From: Nyssa sinensis
Taxonomy: Eukaryota > Streptophyta > Magnoliopsida > Cornales > Nyssaceae
Assembly (NCBI GenBank): GCA_008638375.1
Contig: CM018051.1
Coordinates: forward strand, 30,822,740 to 30,886,739
Reading direction: 5' to 3'
Length of the DNA stretch: 64,000 nucleotides
Made by a program: the position numbers and the translations under genes. Below, in pieces: positions 1 to 12,411 of the stretch; position 1 is the first letter of the stretch; the number at the start of each line of letters is the position of its first letter. Below the pieces are notes generated by a model, which did no database searches, was not told the DNA's origin, and worked only from the letters and a program-made list of their open reading frames with translations.

Positions 1-684
1 TGTCCCTTGGGGCATTTTTTTGGAATGTATGGGCATAAGCCCAACTAGTTGTATTTAGTTTTGGACATGTACTTATTTTGTTTTATACTTGGAAGAAGAT
101 GTAAACTTTTGGCCTTGGGCCATTGTAAATTGTATAGGTTGAGACCCAAGTAAATGCTTAATATTTCATTTAAATGCATCTTAGACGAATGTATATGAAT
201 TGATGGAAGTTGTGGCCACTGAGTGAGGGTGGATGTTTATGAAATTTTACATCTATATTTTGTGACTATTAGGTGAAGGAAATAACTTGGAAAAAAAAAA
301 AACAAAGGAAACTATGCCCAAAATTTTGGAAAGATTAACAATTGATAAGTGTATGAGACAGCCTTGGAATGGGTGAGAAAAGTATCAAAATTGGGGGCTA
401 GAGATTAGGGAAAAAGTGGGCTGAAATGGGTAGGAAATAGCTTAAAAAGCTTAGGGAAAAATAGGCTGAAAAATGAGTGAAAAAGAGGTTTAAAAGACTT
501 GGAAAGAACTTGGAAAAATGGAAAAATTTGGAGCAACAAATAGAGAAAATTAGACTGCTGGACAGAGAAATTTGCTCTCTGTCCGGAACAGTAATTCTGA
601 AAAAAATCAGAAAATCAGACTGCACCAAGCCCTGTCGCCCAGCCACCGTCCGCGCGCCCTGCCGCCCGCGCGCCCGAGCGCGCC
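1..684 (+). mobile_element. Left part of a host LTR split by the 685-4549 insertion
   Basis: This is the 3' part of a long plant LTR whose start lies left of the window. It continues at 4555-5019, where it ends in ggggtgtgaca. The first 330 bases align by eye with 4081-4340 of the nested LTR (shared words ggcataagccc/gggcttaagccc, gtggcca..gagtga, aaaacaaagga), so host and insert are relatives. The stretch 600-684 is very GC-rich (repeated gcgcgcc) and this composition resumes at 4555, which supports one interrupted sequence. No coding capacity; open frames here are low-complexity shadows. Confidence 0.6.
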
Positions 685-3600
685 TGTAGAGATTTGAAAA
701 AATAAAATAAAATAAAATATAGGGAATAAAATAATGGGACAATAAATAAGAAAATGAAGTAAAATGATTTAGTAAAATAAAAGGTATATATGTATATATA
801 TGTCTCAAGTTAAAAAAAAAAAAAAAAAAAATTAATAATAATAAAAAGGGGAGTGTCGGCAGCCTTGGGAGGGACATATATTGTGTGGTGTGTGTTTGAG
901 TGAAGAGGGAAACTAAAAGAGAAGCCGCAAGAATGAGAGGGGAAGTCGGTGAAAACAGGGGAGGAAACTGGTCGCGTGAGAAACGGAGAGAAGAAGGAAG
1001 AAAAGAGAAGAAAGAAAGAAGAAAAGAGAGAAAGGGGGAAAGGGAAAGAAAGAAAGGGAAGAAGCCGACGCGGCGGTGGTCGCGACGGAGGGACGATGGC
1101 GAGGGCGATCGATCTGTCGGTGAGTTCGTCTGCGAATCTTGATGTCTTCGAACTCGATTTTCAGTCCGACGATCGTGGCCCTTTCCGTAGTCGGCTTGTC
1201 ACTGATTTTCGAACGATTTGATCGGTTGTCTTGGGGAGATCGAAACTCTAACAGAAAGTCGGGAAAGAGAGAGTGCTAGTGCGAACAGCATGTCGGTGGA
1301 TACGGTGGAGGCGTCGCTGGTGAAGGGCGATGAGCAGCCACTGAGTTGGCAAGGAGAGAGAACAAGCGGCGCCGTCATCGTGGGGCTGTATGGAGGAGGG
1401 AGAGCGTGGGGACAGGTCTGTTGTGACTGATCCATTGTGTTCGGCCATTACTGCGCCGACGAGTTTGGCGACAACCGCAGCTCCGATCCCATGTCCGTTC
1501 GGTGCTCCACTGACAACTTCGTGCTCTACTAAGACTACATTTGGGATGACCACGGCAACTGCTCCGTATCAGTTGGCCACGATTGGAACCCCAACGAGGA
1601 TTCACATTCAAACGGCCTTGGCATAGAGATTAAGATAGAAGAGATTGGAAGAATTCGCACAGGATTAGATCCCAGATCTGAAGCGGTAAATTTGTTTATA
1701 ACTGAGATTGGAAATTCAAATTTGAAATTGGGTTTGCTGCCAGACGATCTCAATTGCTTGCGCCACTAACAGTTTGCGATGATGGCACGTTGTGTGGGTG
1801 TTGGGTCTCTTTGTTTGGGCGGAGGATTTTGTTATGGCTTGGTGATTTATGTGTCTGTGTATATTGTATAGTGGTGCAGTGAGAAAAACGTGATGAGCTC
1901 GACATGAAGGTGGGATCTCGGGTTCAGTGCTCGGTCGCTGATTTGGATCTGCCGAGGCACCTCGATAGACCTCTGTGTAATCGCTTGAGGGCTGCGCAAG
2001 CTGGTTAAATACAGCTGTATAAATCAGATTTTTTGGGGTGCAAGGAACAGCTCCAGGTTGCTGAAGTGTGGAGCAGAGCAGCTGTTGAGCGACTGAAGCT
2101 CAAGATTTCTTGATCTTCTTCCTCTCTAACGCCTTAACCAATCAGAGGCAGGTATATATATATCTGATTCTTTGAATTTTTAATCTCTCTTAGAAATTAT
2201 AATTTAGTCACAAAAGTAATCAGCTGTTGGGAAAATGAGAAATTAAGTGAGACTGGTGCGGTTGCTGGAATGCGCCATTGAATTAGAATAGAATTTAACT
2301 ATTAACTTGGATATGGAACAACCTTTTTATTTAAATGAAATTCTGTTATTAAATTTAATATAGTTCCGATGTTGAGTGTAGTTCAGATTTTAAATTGAAT
2401 AGAGTCCCAACTATTGGATGAAAAAAATTTGATGAGGAAAATTCTGGACAACAGCTATGTTAGGGACTGATCTTTAATTGTAATACACTTTATCAAGGGA
2501 CATATCTATAGGTAAATACAAATATTGATTTGGTGAAATCTTTATTAACCATTATATAATTAGTTAACTAAATCAGATAATGGTGAATTGACTGAGACCC
2601 AAATTAAGTGAATAAATAGTGTTTTATTTATGTCTCGGGCCTATTAAGATCAATGGTGAGGTCCGTTTTACAAGACGGGGTCCCGAGAAATGAAAAGACC
2701 CGAAAAGGTGCAAAATGACCGTTTTGCCTTTTTGGTACGAACGTCCAAATTGAATCCCACGAAAGCCTAAGCTGACTTTGTTCGGCGTTCCGAATTCAAT
2801 AGTAGAAGTTAATTGAATGGAAGAAATACCAATCATAAAAAGACATAAAATTTGATGAATAGCATAAATTCAAGTAAAAATAAACTGAGTTATGTTGCTT
2901 GATTTTAGGAACGTCGAGGGACAAAGAGGAGGCTGTCTAGACCTTCCAGTCAGATACAGTACAGAGACTACGTAGTGGACACATCTTTCTAGGGTTGAGA
3001 CATGCCCTAGTCAGGTATGGTACTTTACTAAGTAAGGAATAGAATTAAATTAGGATTGATGTGCATATTGCTTGAATGCTTTTTTGTGCTTGTCTGCTGA
3101 TAGAAGATCACATAGGAATGATTGCTTCCTTGAGTGGATTGCTTATATGTTTCCATGTTCTTTATGATTATTTGGGAGTTGTGATTTACTTCTTGAGTTA
3201 TTATCATATGTGATTTATGTTTTAAACGGTTTATTGATATTGTGACACGTGGGTTTGCGTAAGTGTTGAGATTGATTGAGTATGACACGTGGATTGTGGA
3301 TGAAGTCTTGTGATTTAATTTTAAATGTAATACATTATGTAAAGCATGTTGCATATGCTTATGAAAGTGATGTTTCATTTGAACTGTATTATTGCATGAT
3401 GAAATCATGGCATATTGGCATTGTGTGATTCCTTGAAAGCATAGTGTGGGTCAGCACGAGGTGCTGGTGCATTATGAGGGTGTAGATCCTGTGGTGAAAA
3501 ACCCAAAATTGGCCATTGCATTGGTACTCCGTAGCCATCGGGGAGTACCCGTAAACGAGACATGGGTGTGACATGACATGCATGGGGTTGACATGACATG

Positions 3601-4549
3601 CATAGAGTGGACATGGATGTGGCATAGAGTTGTGTGAGTATTTCATATGCATTGTCATGTGGCATAGAGTTGTGTGAGTATTTCATATGCATTGTCATGT
3701 GGCATAGAGTTGTGTGGGTGGTTCATGTGCATTGTCATTACATTGCATGGACAATTGGATGGCATATGGATTCATTACCATTACGTGGTATGCATGATTT
3801 GGAAAGCATGCAGATTATTGTCGTTATATTGCATAGATGATGTGGAAGGCATGTGGATTGTTACTATCGCCATGCATAGATGATTCAGAAGGCATATAGA
3901 GATAAATGTACACTTGCACATGCCACGCCTTACATTTTGTTCCTTGCATTAGTATTGTATCATACCAGCATGTTGGCGCTGACCCATTCGTGGGAACCAT
4001 ATTTCAGATGATATTCCCGACACCTGAGGCTTGGGGAAGTTTAGCTGAATGGAGGAGACTTGATTGTAGATGGACATTTGGCCCGAGAGGCATGTTTTGT
4101 GATGTACGGGCTTAAGCCCAATGACATAGATGTTGTATCATAGTTGTATAATTTTGATTGTATAGTTAAGCGATGTATATTTAACTTTGATAAGGTTGTG
4201 GCCATCGAGTGAGGATGGATTGTGATGTATTTATATTTATATGATGATATATGATGTATTGTGTTTATCAGGGGGAAAAAGGTTCGAAAAACAAAGGAGG
4301 TTCTGCCGAAATTTTTATAAACCGGGAATGTATGTGTATTGACAGAGATATATGGATGTAGCGTTATGTTAGTGGAATAGGGTTGTATCTATATTAGTTA
4401 AATCGGTATTCATTTATTTATCTAAAAAAAAAAAAAAAAAAAAAAAAATTCGTCAAATATTTATTTATTTATTTACTCGTCTATTCATTTTCTTCTTTTG
4501 TTTCCTTCAGTCGCGTCCCCGGGTTCGGTCGGGAATTCGGGGCGTGACA
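685..4549 (+). mobile_element. Solo LTR, family 1, copy L (3865 bp, TSD GCGCC)
   Basis: Starts with TGTAGAGATTTG and ends with ggggcgtgaca. It is flanked by an exact 5-bp duplication GCGCC (680-684 and 4550-4554). The same sequence in reverse orientation lies at 42727-46191, also with an exact 5-bp duplication, which independently fixes both ends. No PBS, PPT, gag or pol lies between the ends, so I read it as a solo LTR. It contains a purine-rich stretch (900-1070), a CpG-rich block (1070-1770), two copies of the ggtgaggtcc module (2652 and 2798), a donor-like TCAG/GTATGG (intron start 3015), an acceptor-like ATTTCAG (ends 4007), a 40-bp tandem repeat (3619-3738) and a poly(A) tract near 4424. 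No protein is recognised in the CpG-rich block. Confidence 0.8.
3619..3738. repeat. Tandem repeat, three copies of a 40-bp unit
   Basis: A unit beginning gtggcatagagttgtgtg repeats at 3619, 3659 and 3699, the third copy with a few changes. A looser array of roughly 45-bp units built on ggcat..gattattac follows to about 3895. Both lie inside the intron-like part of solo LTR copy L. Confidence 0.85.
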
Positions 4550-4554
4550 GCGCC

Positions 4555-5019
4555 TGCGCCGCGCCCCGTGCGCTGCCTGCGCGCGCGCAGTGCACCCCCC
4601 TGCGCGTGCGTGCCTGCCTGCCTTGGCCTGTTGCCCTGCTGTCCCACCTGCTGTCCCGTCTTCTTTCGGCCACCTTTTGAGCTATCTTTTGGCCACTTTT
4701 TGACCTATTTTTAGAACACTTTTTAAGCTATGTTGAGGCATGATTGTGGCCCAAATTGGGAAACCTTTGGAACATTTTTGGGCCACGTTTCAAGGCCATT
4801 TTAGACCACATTTGACCTTACTTTTTGGGGCCAAATTGAGGAACTTTTGGGCTATCTCATGGGGCCAAGTAGGGATCCATTTTGGGCAAATTATAAGACA
4901 CTCCTTGTTATATGTCAACCATGTGAGGCTTTAATTGGATTTATTTAATTGTCAGTACTTATTCCTTTTAATTTTCCGTTCCGCTCACCCCCGGGTTCGT
5001 GGAAATCCGGGGTGTGACA
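4555..5019 (+). mobile_element. Right part and 3' end of the host LTR
   Basis: Resumes the host LTR after the GCGCC duplication and ends at the terminal ggggtgtgaca. The first 130 bases are a GC-rich, gcgcgcag-type stretch continuous in character with 600-684. The rest repeats ggcca-rich phrases (ttttggccac, tttggg). No open frame of note. Lying next to the LTR end, it corresponds to the exon-2-like part of the other long LTRs in the window. Confidence 0.55.
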
Positions 5020-6014
5020 TAATTAATATTTTATTCTAGGGTCATTTCGTAATAACCATAAAACTAGAGTCTTTTTATAATTTCTTAAATTCTTGGGTTA
5101 ATCTAAATTTCAAATTTCTGCTATCCTCAATTAAGTTAACCAAAAAGTGGTTAATGTATAAAACTGAATAGGATATCCCCATCCCTAGTAAATTTCCAAT
5201 TTTAATTTCTTAACCTCCTAACCAAACACTCCCAATTTAATTTTAAAAACTTTTAACTTAACCAAATACTGCGCCGTTTTGTATACCCTAGGTTGCGGTT
5301 GGGCGGGTTTGACTCGAACCCAAGCCGTGGCCCACCCGACCCAAGACAACAATGTCGTCTTCTTCGGCGATACGCCGGTGGTCTTTTCCGACAACGGCAG
5401 ACTGTTTCGGTCATATTTTTGCATGATTCCCACATGTTTTTCTTTCACTTTCAATGGGTTCTTCATATTTAAGGTTGGTTTTTCAATTAGATCACTTGAT
5501 CCCCACGAATTCAAGAGAAACCGCGGCTTCAGTGACACTCCGGCCAACTAAATTTATCCTTAGTTCATGTTCTATTTCCTACTATATTCTCTCATTTCCT
5601 CTTTTAATCAAGTTCTACACTCAAGAGGATTCGTTCCTCATCATAAAAACTAAGTTAAATGCCTATAATCGCAACTTGCTGATTATTCATAAAAACCTAT
5701 AACTAGGTTTATTTCTTTCATTTCTTAACCATTTTCTTTCATTCTTCTTGCATTAATTTCCTTTTAAATTCAGCTACATGTCCCTATAGTTTCTAGCATG
5801 CATCATACTCAAAATTTCAAAAACCAGAATGCTAATTTCTGAAAATACTCACCTTTTTTGTCGCAGTATTTTCTGTCCTTCTAATTTCATTCTACGTCTA
5901 ATTTCTTTAACTCTTCAACACTCTCAGCTTCTCCTTTTGTTTCCCATTTTTTCTATTTTTCTCTTTCCATTTTATCTTAGTATATGTATGGATATATAGA
6001 GCAAGCAAGTGCAC

Positions 6015-6018
<4 letters not shown>

Positions 6019-6050
<32 letters not shown>
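6019..6050. repeat. (CT)n microsatellite
   Basis: A run of ct dinucleotides with a few interruptions, in pyrimidine-rich surroundings. Confidence 0.9.
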
Positions 6051-6051
<1 letters not shown>

Positions 6052-6289
6052 AGTTTCTCCATTTTTTTCTCTCTTCTGCTGATTTCTTTGACTCTCTTTT
6101 TCTATTAAATTCGGCTGTTTCTTTTCTTTCTAACTTATATGAGATATTTGGTATATATATAATATATAATACACCTCACACACACTAACACACTTTCTCT
6201 CTCACACACAACTTCTACTGACACTCCTTCAACATACAGTAGCTTCCTATTCACACACACACACATTGATTCATATATGTATACCAATT

Positions 6290-6480
6290 CAATTTTTTTT
6301 ATATCTATATTTATATATATATTTTCTTAATACTAGTATATATATATATGTATATTAATATATATACCTATAAGTATATATAGAGTAGTGTGTGTGTATG
6401 AATATGTGTATATGTACATGTATAAGTATATATATATATATATACATACTTATACATTCACATATATATATGTGTGTGTG
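6290..6480. repeat. TA-rich simple repeat tract
   Basis: Alternating ta/tata and tatg runs, degenerate over about 190 bp, ending in a short tg run. Confidence 0.85.
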
Positions 6481-7016
6481 TGTATGTGTATCTATAATCA
6501 CGTAGGCACGTACTTTCGTACTATCGGGATTTCTTGTACGATAGTCTTGGGGTACTCGAGGTTGCTTGTAATTCACTTATTGTACGTTTGAATATCGTAT
6601 GTCACTAAATTTGTGAGTCTCACTATTTATCTCGAACTGCGTGCCCATACTGTACATAACTTACTATAATAGCTCGGGTCTATTTTGATATTATATTTAT
6701 CAGCTCGGTTTGCTCGTACTTGGCTTGTCCTAATCTCATAATTCCCTTAGATCATAGCTTCTACTATTTACCTCAGTATTCATACCCATTTACCGTATAC
6801 TACTCATTCGTGATAGTTCGATATATTTTGGGATATATTATTCTTAGTCTGTGTTGGTCTTAGATTACTTCTGGTACTATAATCATGGCTTGGTCTAATC
6901 TCGGTATTATTATTTGACTTTTTGGACATAATTGGAATTATTCTATTTCATTCGGAACTCATGTTCGATTACAACTGGAATTACATTACTTGACCCGGTC
7001 TACCTCAACTTACGTG

Positions 7017-7350
7017 CACTATAAAAAATAGGTGTTTTTGCAACGCACATTATTTGCGACGCCCCGTTAAGCATCGCTAATACTGTTTTTTTGCGACGCA
7101 CACAACGTGTGTCGCGAAAAAGCAACAAAAGGGGTTTCACGCGTAGAAAAATAGGCGGGAACCTATTAGCAACGCTCCTTTGTCCATTAGCGACACACAT
7201 GTGCGTTGATAATAGTTAAATCATTTAGCCATGCACATGTGGGCGTCGCTGATAGTTAGTGTATGTGAAATGATGTCGTCTCACTAAACGTTAGCGACGT
7301 GCAGTGACCTATTAGCAACGCGCATTGTGCGTCGCTAATAAGTCTTTTGA
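7017..7350. mobile_element. CACTA (En/Spm-like) transposon terminus
   Basis: Begins CACTATAAAAAATAGG, close to the CACTACAAGAAA-type terminus of plant CACTA elements. Over the next 330 bp it carries repeated subterminal motifs in both orientations: gcgacgcac, its reverse gtgcgtcgc, and variants such as gcaacgc and gcgacacac. At least ten occurrences lie between 7050 and 7345. Such sites bind transposase in this superfamily. No transposase frame follows and no convincing TAGTG right end was found, so this is one end of a non-autonomous or truncated copy. The 3-bp target duplication cannot be checked. Confidence 0.7.
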
Positions 7351-8539
7351 TAAACTGAACTGTCGCTCCCTCTCTGCGCCGCGCACTATTCTCTCCCTCT
7401 CTCTCTCGCTGATCTGATACTATTTTTCGAGTTGCCGTGAAGAATTGATCGATCTCGTGAAGAATTGATATAACAAGGTTCGTTTTATTTAAGTTTTTTG
7501 GATTATGGATTGTGAGTTAGAAATGAACTCCATTTGATTTAAGATTGAGCATGTGATAGCTTTTATATGATTCTTATTGTCATATTCTATGATTTTTTCA
7601 TTCAAATATTGAAAGATTCTTATTTTTTAGGTTATGTTTTGTGAATTGGAAATCAAACCCCTTTGTGTTGATTGAGCATGTAATTCTTCTTCGATCTTAT
7701 ATTCTTTTTGTTGTGAACTGGTTAGAAAATTATTATTTTTCCAATGAGTGGACTATAATTTTTGTGTCGAATTGTGTTATGTGAGTTGCATGTGTGATGG
7801 TTAAAAAATACATCACTTATGTTTGCATCCATGGTAATACATAATTCCTTGAAAAAATTAGGCATGATGCTTCCTAGTCTTCCATTGCCTCTTTCAGCTA
7901 AGGATTACAAGCTGTAGCTAATCATTTTGTTTTGGCCATCCTTCACTTCACAGGTTGTTACCGTGAACCATGGATTTCTATGGACATTTTTTATGTCTTC
8001 ATATGTGTATTTGAATTTGATTAACTAATTTAACGGTTTATTTGAATTTTTTTTCCAACTCTTGCCATGAATTTTTTAGCATGGCTTTTTAAGAACATAT
8101 AGGTGTGCCAGTAAAGACTGGTGGTCTAGTCCATTTAAGTCCAATCTTGTTGCAATTACCGTGTGAGAAACCTTTACACAGGCTATTTATGAACAACCGG
8201 GCTTATAAACTGTCTGATCAAGGCTGTTGATGAACTTAAATTGTTGGGATGACATCCCATCTATGTGTGACTCAACAACTAATAGGTGGAGAAGAAAATA
8301 TCTAATAGAAATAAGTTATTTACTTTAAATTTATTTTTAAATTTAAAAAATTAAAAAAATCTTTAAAAAACACAATGGTATCTATAAATTTTAGTGAAGT
8401 ACATTATCAATGATTCTTTATATCACTTACAACAGAGCAATGGTACATTGCTCAAGTTTTCAAGTGAATTGAATGTTGGGCCATGGAGAAAAGGATCCCA
8501 ATACCGGAGCAAATATCTTTTGCTTGAATTTTTGTTGTG

Positions 8540-8579
<40 letters not shown>

Positions 8580-9059
8580 AGAGAGAGAATTTGTAGAGAG
8601 AAGGGGCTATGTGATTCTTAGGGGTGCAAGACGAATCGGGTTTGGATTAAGTCATGTCCAAATTCAGTTCAATAGTCAACTCAAGCTCGATCTTGAACTC
8701 GAACAATTCAACTCAAGTCTGGTCTGAATTAAAAATTATTATTGAAATTGAGTTCGGCTTGAATCCGATTATTAATTTCAAATTTTTAAATTTTATTCAT
8801 AATTTCTTCCAAAAAAAAAAAAAATTCATCTTAAATTTGGGATGGAAATTCAATTAGTGCCATTAATTTTTAGCATGGCTTTATAAGAATATATGGGTCG
8901 GTGTGCTACTAAATTTCTCCTCTGTTCACTCTAATTTTTCTCCTCTCAAATCCCTTTTGTTTCATCATTTCCATGTTTTGTGACATATTGATAGTATGAA
9001 GATTATTTGCAATTATATTAAGGCTGTCATTTCCATGTTTTGTGACATATTGATAGGAT
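7351..9059. other. AT-rich non-coding DNA, possibly partly CACTA interior or other repeat
   Basis: No coding region is recognised. It contains a CT-rich stretch (7370-7410), a (GA)n microsatellite and two separate duplications. A roughly 40-bp phrase beginning tagcatggctt occurs near 8085 and again near 8870. A 61-bp period phrase ttccatgttttgtgac occurs near 8969 and 9030. The segment 8612-8860, starting ggggtgcaagacgaa with many ctcgaac/caactc words, resembles plant hAT-type or MITE ends, but I could not define its boundaries. Confidence 0.4.
8541..8589. repeat. (GA)n microsatellite
   Basis: An almost pure ga repeat with one gggag interruption. Confidence 0.95.
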
Positions 9060-10028
9060 GTTTTAACTATTAAATGACTTAAAAATTAGAAATAAAGTGA
9101 ATAAATAGTGTATTTTTACTATTTCAAGCATTCTCGACTCAACGGTGGAGTCCAATTTGTGAAATCAAGCCCCAAAAAATATAGACACGTAAATGGTAAA
9201 TGACTATATTGCCCTAATGATACCTAGGGCAAATTAAACATAAAAGATAGTCCAATTTAACTATGTCGGACATTCTGGACCTAATAGTGAGGTCCATTTT
9301 ATGAACCGAGGTCCCGAAAAATTTAGCTATGCGATGCTATACGAAGTCCAAATGAAGTCCAAATGGGACGAAATTGATACCGATAGAAGCCCAGATACTA
9401 GTGAAACTGTACACATGATTAAATGACGAATCGGGGTCAGAATTTCACAAAACGTAAAATGATCGAAATACCCCTGAGAATAGAAACTACAAATTAAAGA
9501 TAAGGGCCAATCTGCCACGATTAATTTTCATAAGTATAATGATGTAAATTAAAGGGCTGAATAAGACTTCGGAACAGTCAAAGTATAAAATGAGAAATGA
9601 CTGATGTGTCCCGATGACCAAAAGCAGATACCTAATAAAGCTCGAAAGAATTAGAACTTTATATATAAGCTATCGAAAATGTTCTAAGGACCAAGATATG
9701 GTCCGGGGCAAGAATGACAAAATTACCATTTTGCCCTAAAGGTTAAATAAGTGCTTAACTAATAACGAATGAAGTCCAAATGACTTAAAAGATGATTCTG
9801 AATGTTACTAAGCTCATTTAAGGAATATAATAGCCTAAGTTGAAACCCTAAAATGGGTAATTAAAAACGCTTAACTAAATAGACTAAGTTCAAAGGAACT
9901 TAAAGCATTGCATAACCATGTTTGAGACTAAAATGGGTACTAATTCATTGTACAATTTTTGGAACCATGATTATAGGACCACCAAAGCAACAAAATTGAA
10001 AAAAAAACTATGGGGTAACAATTGTGGT
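9060..10028 (+). mobile_element. Left part of an outer LTR (copy 3), interrupted at 10029
   Basis: It carries two copies of the module aacggtggagtcc / aatagtgaggtcc (9141 and 9283, 142 bp apart), followed by phrases such as cacgtaaatgg and ttgcccta seen in the other long LTRs. It stops at the GTGGT duplication (10024-10028) and the same LTR resumes at 24005. Its start is not seen. Orientation is inferred from the module order and from the donor, acceptor and LTR end found after the interruption. Confidence 0.6.
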
Positions 10029-10179
10029 TGTAACACCCTAACCCGAAATATCGGATAATGTGACACGCACTTCGAGGTGATAGATAGTAATCTAAAAAAT
10101 TAACTACGAGGAGGCCGATGGTCGAGAAATATAAAAAAATGTATATTTCTAATTTCATGATTATGTTATGTGTCAAAAA

Positions 10180-10290
10180 TATATATATACATGAAAGATT
10201 ATATGTATATATATATATATACACATGAACAAATACATAGATATATATATATATACATATATAGATATATATATATATACACCTATATAC
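10180..10290. repeat. TA-rich microsatellite tracts
   Basis: Two or three runs of alternating ta with acata interruptions inside LTR copy 2. Confidence 0.9.
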
Positions 10291-10401
10291 ATATATATGT
10301 TAATACAAAAATAAATACAAAAGTATGTATGTGTGAGTGTAAATTGTGAAAGGTGGGGGTGTGTCAGCAACACACACTGAAGGTGAAAGTGTGTGTTTGT
10401 G

Positions 10402-10407
10402 TGCTGT

Positions 10408-10443
<36 letters not shown>
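10402..10443. repeat. (CA)n(TA)n compound microsatellite
   Basis: About ten ca units run directly into about eleven ta units. Confidence 0.95.
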
Positions 10444-11126
10444 ATTTACAAAATATCAACCCAAAATATCACAATGCATTCAATGTAAATTTAGAGATGA
10501 AAGGAAAAAAATTAAATGGGGCAGAAAGGTGAGGTCATAGAGAGAGAGAAGGGAGAGAGAGAGAGGAGGCGGCAATATTGTTGTCTATATATGTATATAC
10601 ATGCACAAGCATGTGTTTGAGGAAGAAATAGAAGCTGAAGGAAGTTTTGGTCCTCAGAGGTAGAATTCAGAAAATAAAGGAGGAAGAAAAACAACAAGAA
10701 GAAGGAAGGAATACCATTTTTGAGGTAAACCCACAAAACATCATATTTCTCTCTCTATAAATATAGGCATGTCTATAAGCTATTTTTGAAGTTTTGTTAC
10801 ATACATGGTATTAAAACTGGTTATTTTGAATGAAGGCATGAAGAATGGACCTTAAAAATAACCAAAACCCAAGCCGTACGTAAAAACTTCCATGAATGAA
10901 CCTTCAAGGAGCAGGTCTGAACCAATGCTAGCCAAACCAAGTTTCATTTATTGGAACCTCATCTAGACCCTCAAGGTGTTTTAAAAACACTAGACCGCGA
11001 CCAAGAAGACTAAAGGAAGACCCTAAAAATGAGAGTTGCAGGTATGGGTTTTAAAACCCAACCCCATGAACTCGCTGTAAAACCAACCTTTGGGAATGAG
11101 AGATGAAACCCCATGGTGAGGGGACC

Positions 11127-12388
11127 TGATGAGTGCGCAAAAGTGCACTCTAAATACCCTATTATTAGATTAAATTGCTAGAATGTGAATAAAAATGTTG
11201 GATTATAATTGATATTATTTAATTTAATTTCTATTCATAGTGAAATATGTTTGAGCGTTATTTTATGATATTTTAAATCTCAAATATTGCATTAATTGTT
11301 GGTCCTGTTTTGGAGGTTGTAGCTGAAGATCAAGAAAGAAAGCTGAAGAAAAAAAAAGAAAAGAAAAGAAAACAAGCAGTGCAGTTGTGAAGGCGCCAAG
11401 GCGCAGTGCAGTGGGGCCCATGACGGCTTGGAAAGAGGACTGGGCTTATGGGTTTTAGTGGGGCTGTGGCGCTGAATCAAGAAGCGCGGGGCCCAGGTGC
11501 GTTGGAGGACTGAGCAAGAAAAGAAAAAAAGAAAAAAAAACCTAGAGGAGAGCTGTGTGGCTGAACGAGGAGAACAAAGAAAAGAACAGAGGTCCTGCGG
11601 CTGCACAAAGGAGAAGAAGCCACAGCTTATTCATGGCATAGTTTTTCTACATGAAATTTATGTTGTCCGTCCTGCGTATGGGTAACTAAATTTTTGAGTA
11701 GGGTTAGGGATGAACTTGCACCATAGATGGTTATTTTTAATTATTTTTTGATTCATGTACTTGATTTTCATTTATTAAATTCTTTGGTTGTCATTCTCAA
11801 TTTATTGTTGGGTTTTATTCTCCGAATAATTAAAGGGTTTAGTCTGTTTATAGATTCAGTCATGCTTTTTCTATTAAATGGATTAATGTTTTGATTATTT
11901 TTGGAACAATTAATTATTTATATTGATTTAATTCTTTGCTGCAATATTGCTCATTGGTTATATTGTCGTCGTTGAGTTTTCTCAATGTGAATAATAATTT
12001 GTGTGATTTAAAAGTGATGGATGATTTTTCAAAGGGTTACATTTGGTTTAATTTTGATTCATAATTTTATATCTTCCAATTGAGATTTTTGTAATTAAAT
12101 TCTCAATTGAGTTATCAGTGAATTAAAAATAATTAAAATACCAGATATGTGCAAGGGATTCTCGACACTCTACTGTTCGTTAAATTTGAGTACTTTGTCT
12201 ATTAATCACTTTATTTAATTTTAATTTGCATTCAAAATCACTTTTTATATTTTTATTTTCTCGTTAATCGTTTAATATTTTTTTTAGTTTCAGAAATTCT
12301 TTCTATTATTCTTTTAATTTTGTCTCCTTGTGGAATCGACATGCCAAAGCTACACTACAACTACCGCGTCATTCTTTGGGCATAATCA
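11127..12388 (+). repeat. 5' LTR of the Athila element
   Basis: Begins TGATGAGTGCGCAAAAGTGC and ends gggcataatca. It matches the 3' LTR (19635-20892) along its whole length and the reverse-oriented solo LTR at 32166-33705. It contains an A/G-rich stretch (11330-11380) and a TA-rich downstream half. The motif acactacaactaccgcg lies just before the end. Confidence 0.95.
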
Positions 12389-12393
12389 AATTT

Positions 12394-12411
12394 TGGTGCC
12401 GTTGCCGGGGA
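12394..12411 (+). promoter_or_regulatory. Primer binding site, tRNA-Asp type
   Basis: The sequence tggtgccgttgccgggga lies 5 nt after the LTR end. It is the usual Athila/Tat PBS (tggcgccgttgccgggga, complementary to the 3' end of tRNA-Asp) with one difference. Confidence 0.9.

Larger units (their letters stand above)
5020..7016. other. AT-rich non-coding filler with microsatellites
   Basis: No gene, PBS, PPT or LTR pair is visible. A minus-strand donor-like site (forward atactcacct, near 5845) suggests that part of this could be a decayed LTR in reverse orientation, but no end was found. It includes (CT)n around 6019-6050, (CA)n near 6180 and 6250, and a long TA-rich tract at 6290-6480. The open frames over the TA tract are low-complexity shadows. 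Confidence 0.5.

Noticed and set aside
398..877. Open frame of 159 codons on the minus strand, and its plus-strand partner at 477-689
   Set aside because: Composition is phenylalanine/leucine/serine-rich from A-rich plus-strand sequence; it lies across an LTR insertion boundary and has no domain.
900..1626. Several short frames in the CpG-rich part of solo LTR copy L as a possible captured gene
   Set aside because: No recognisable domain; frames overlap on both strands as expected for CpG-rich sequence with few stops.
6355..6591. Two overlapping open frames rich in Y, I, H and T
   Set aside because: They are translations of the TA/TG microsatellite.
8392..8399. tagtg as the right end of the CACTA element
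   Set aside because: Terminal similarity beyond five bases is weak and the 3-bp flanks (gtg versus aag) differ.
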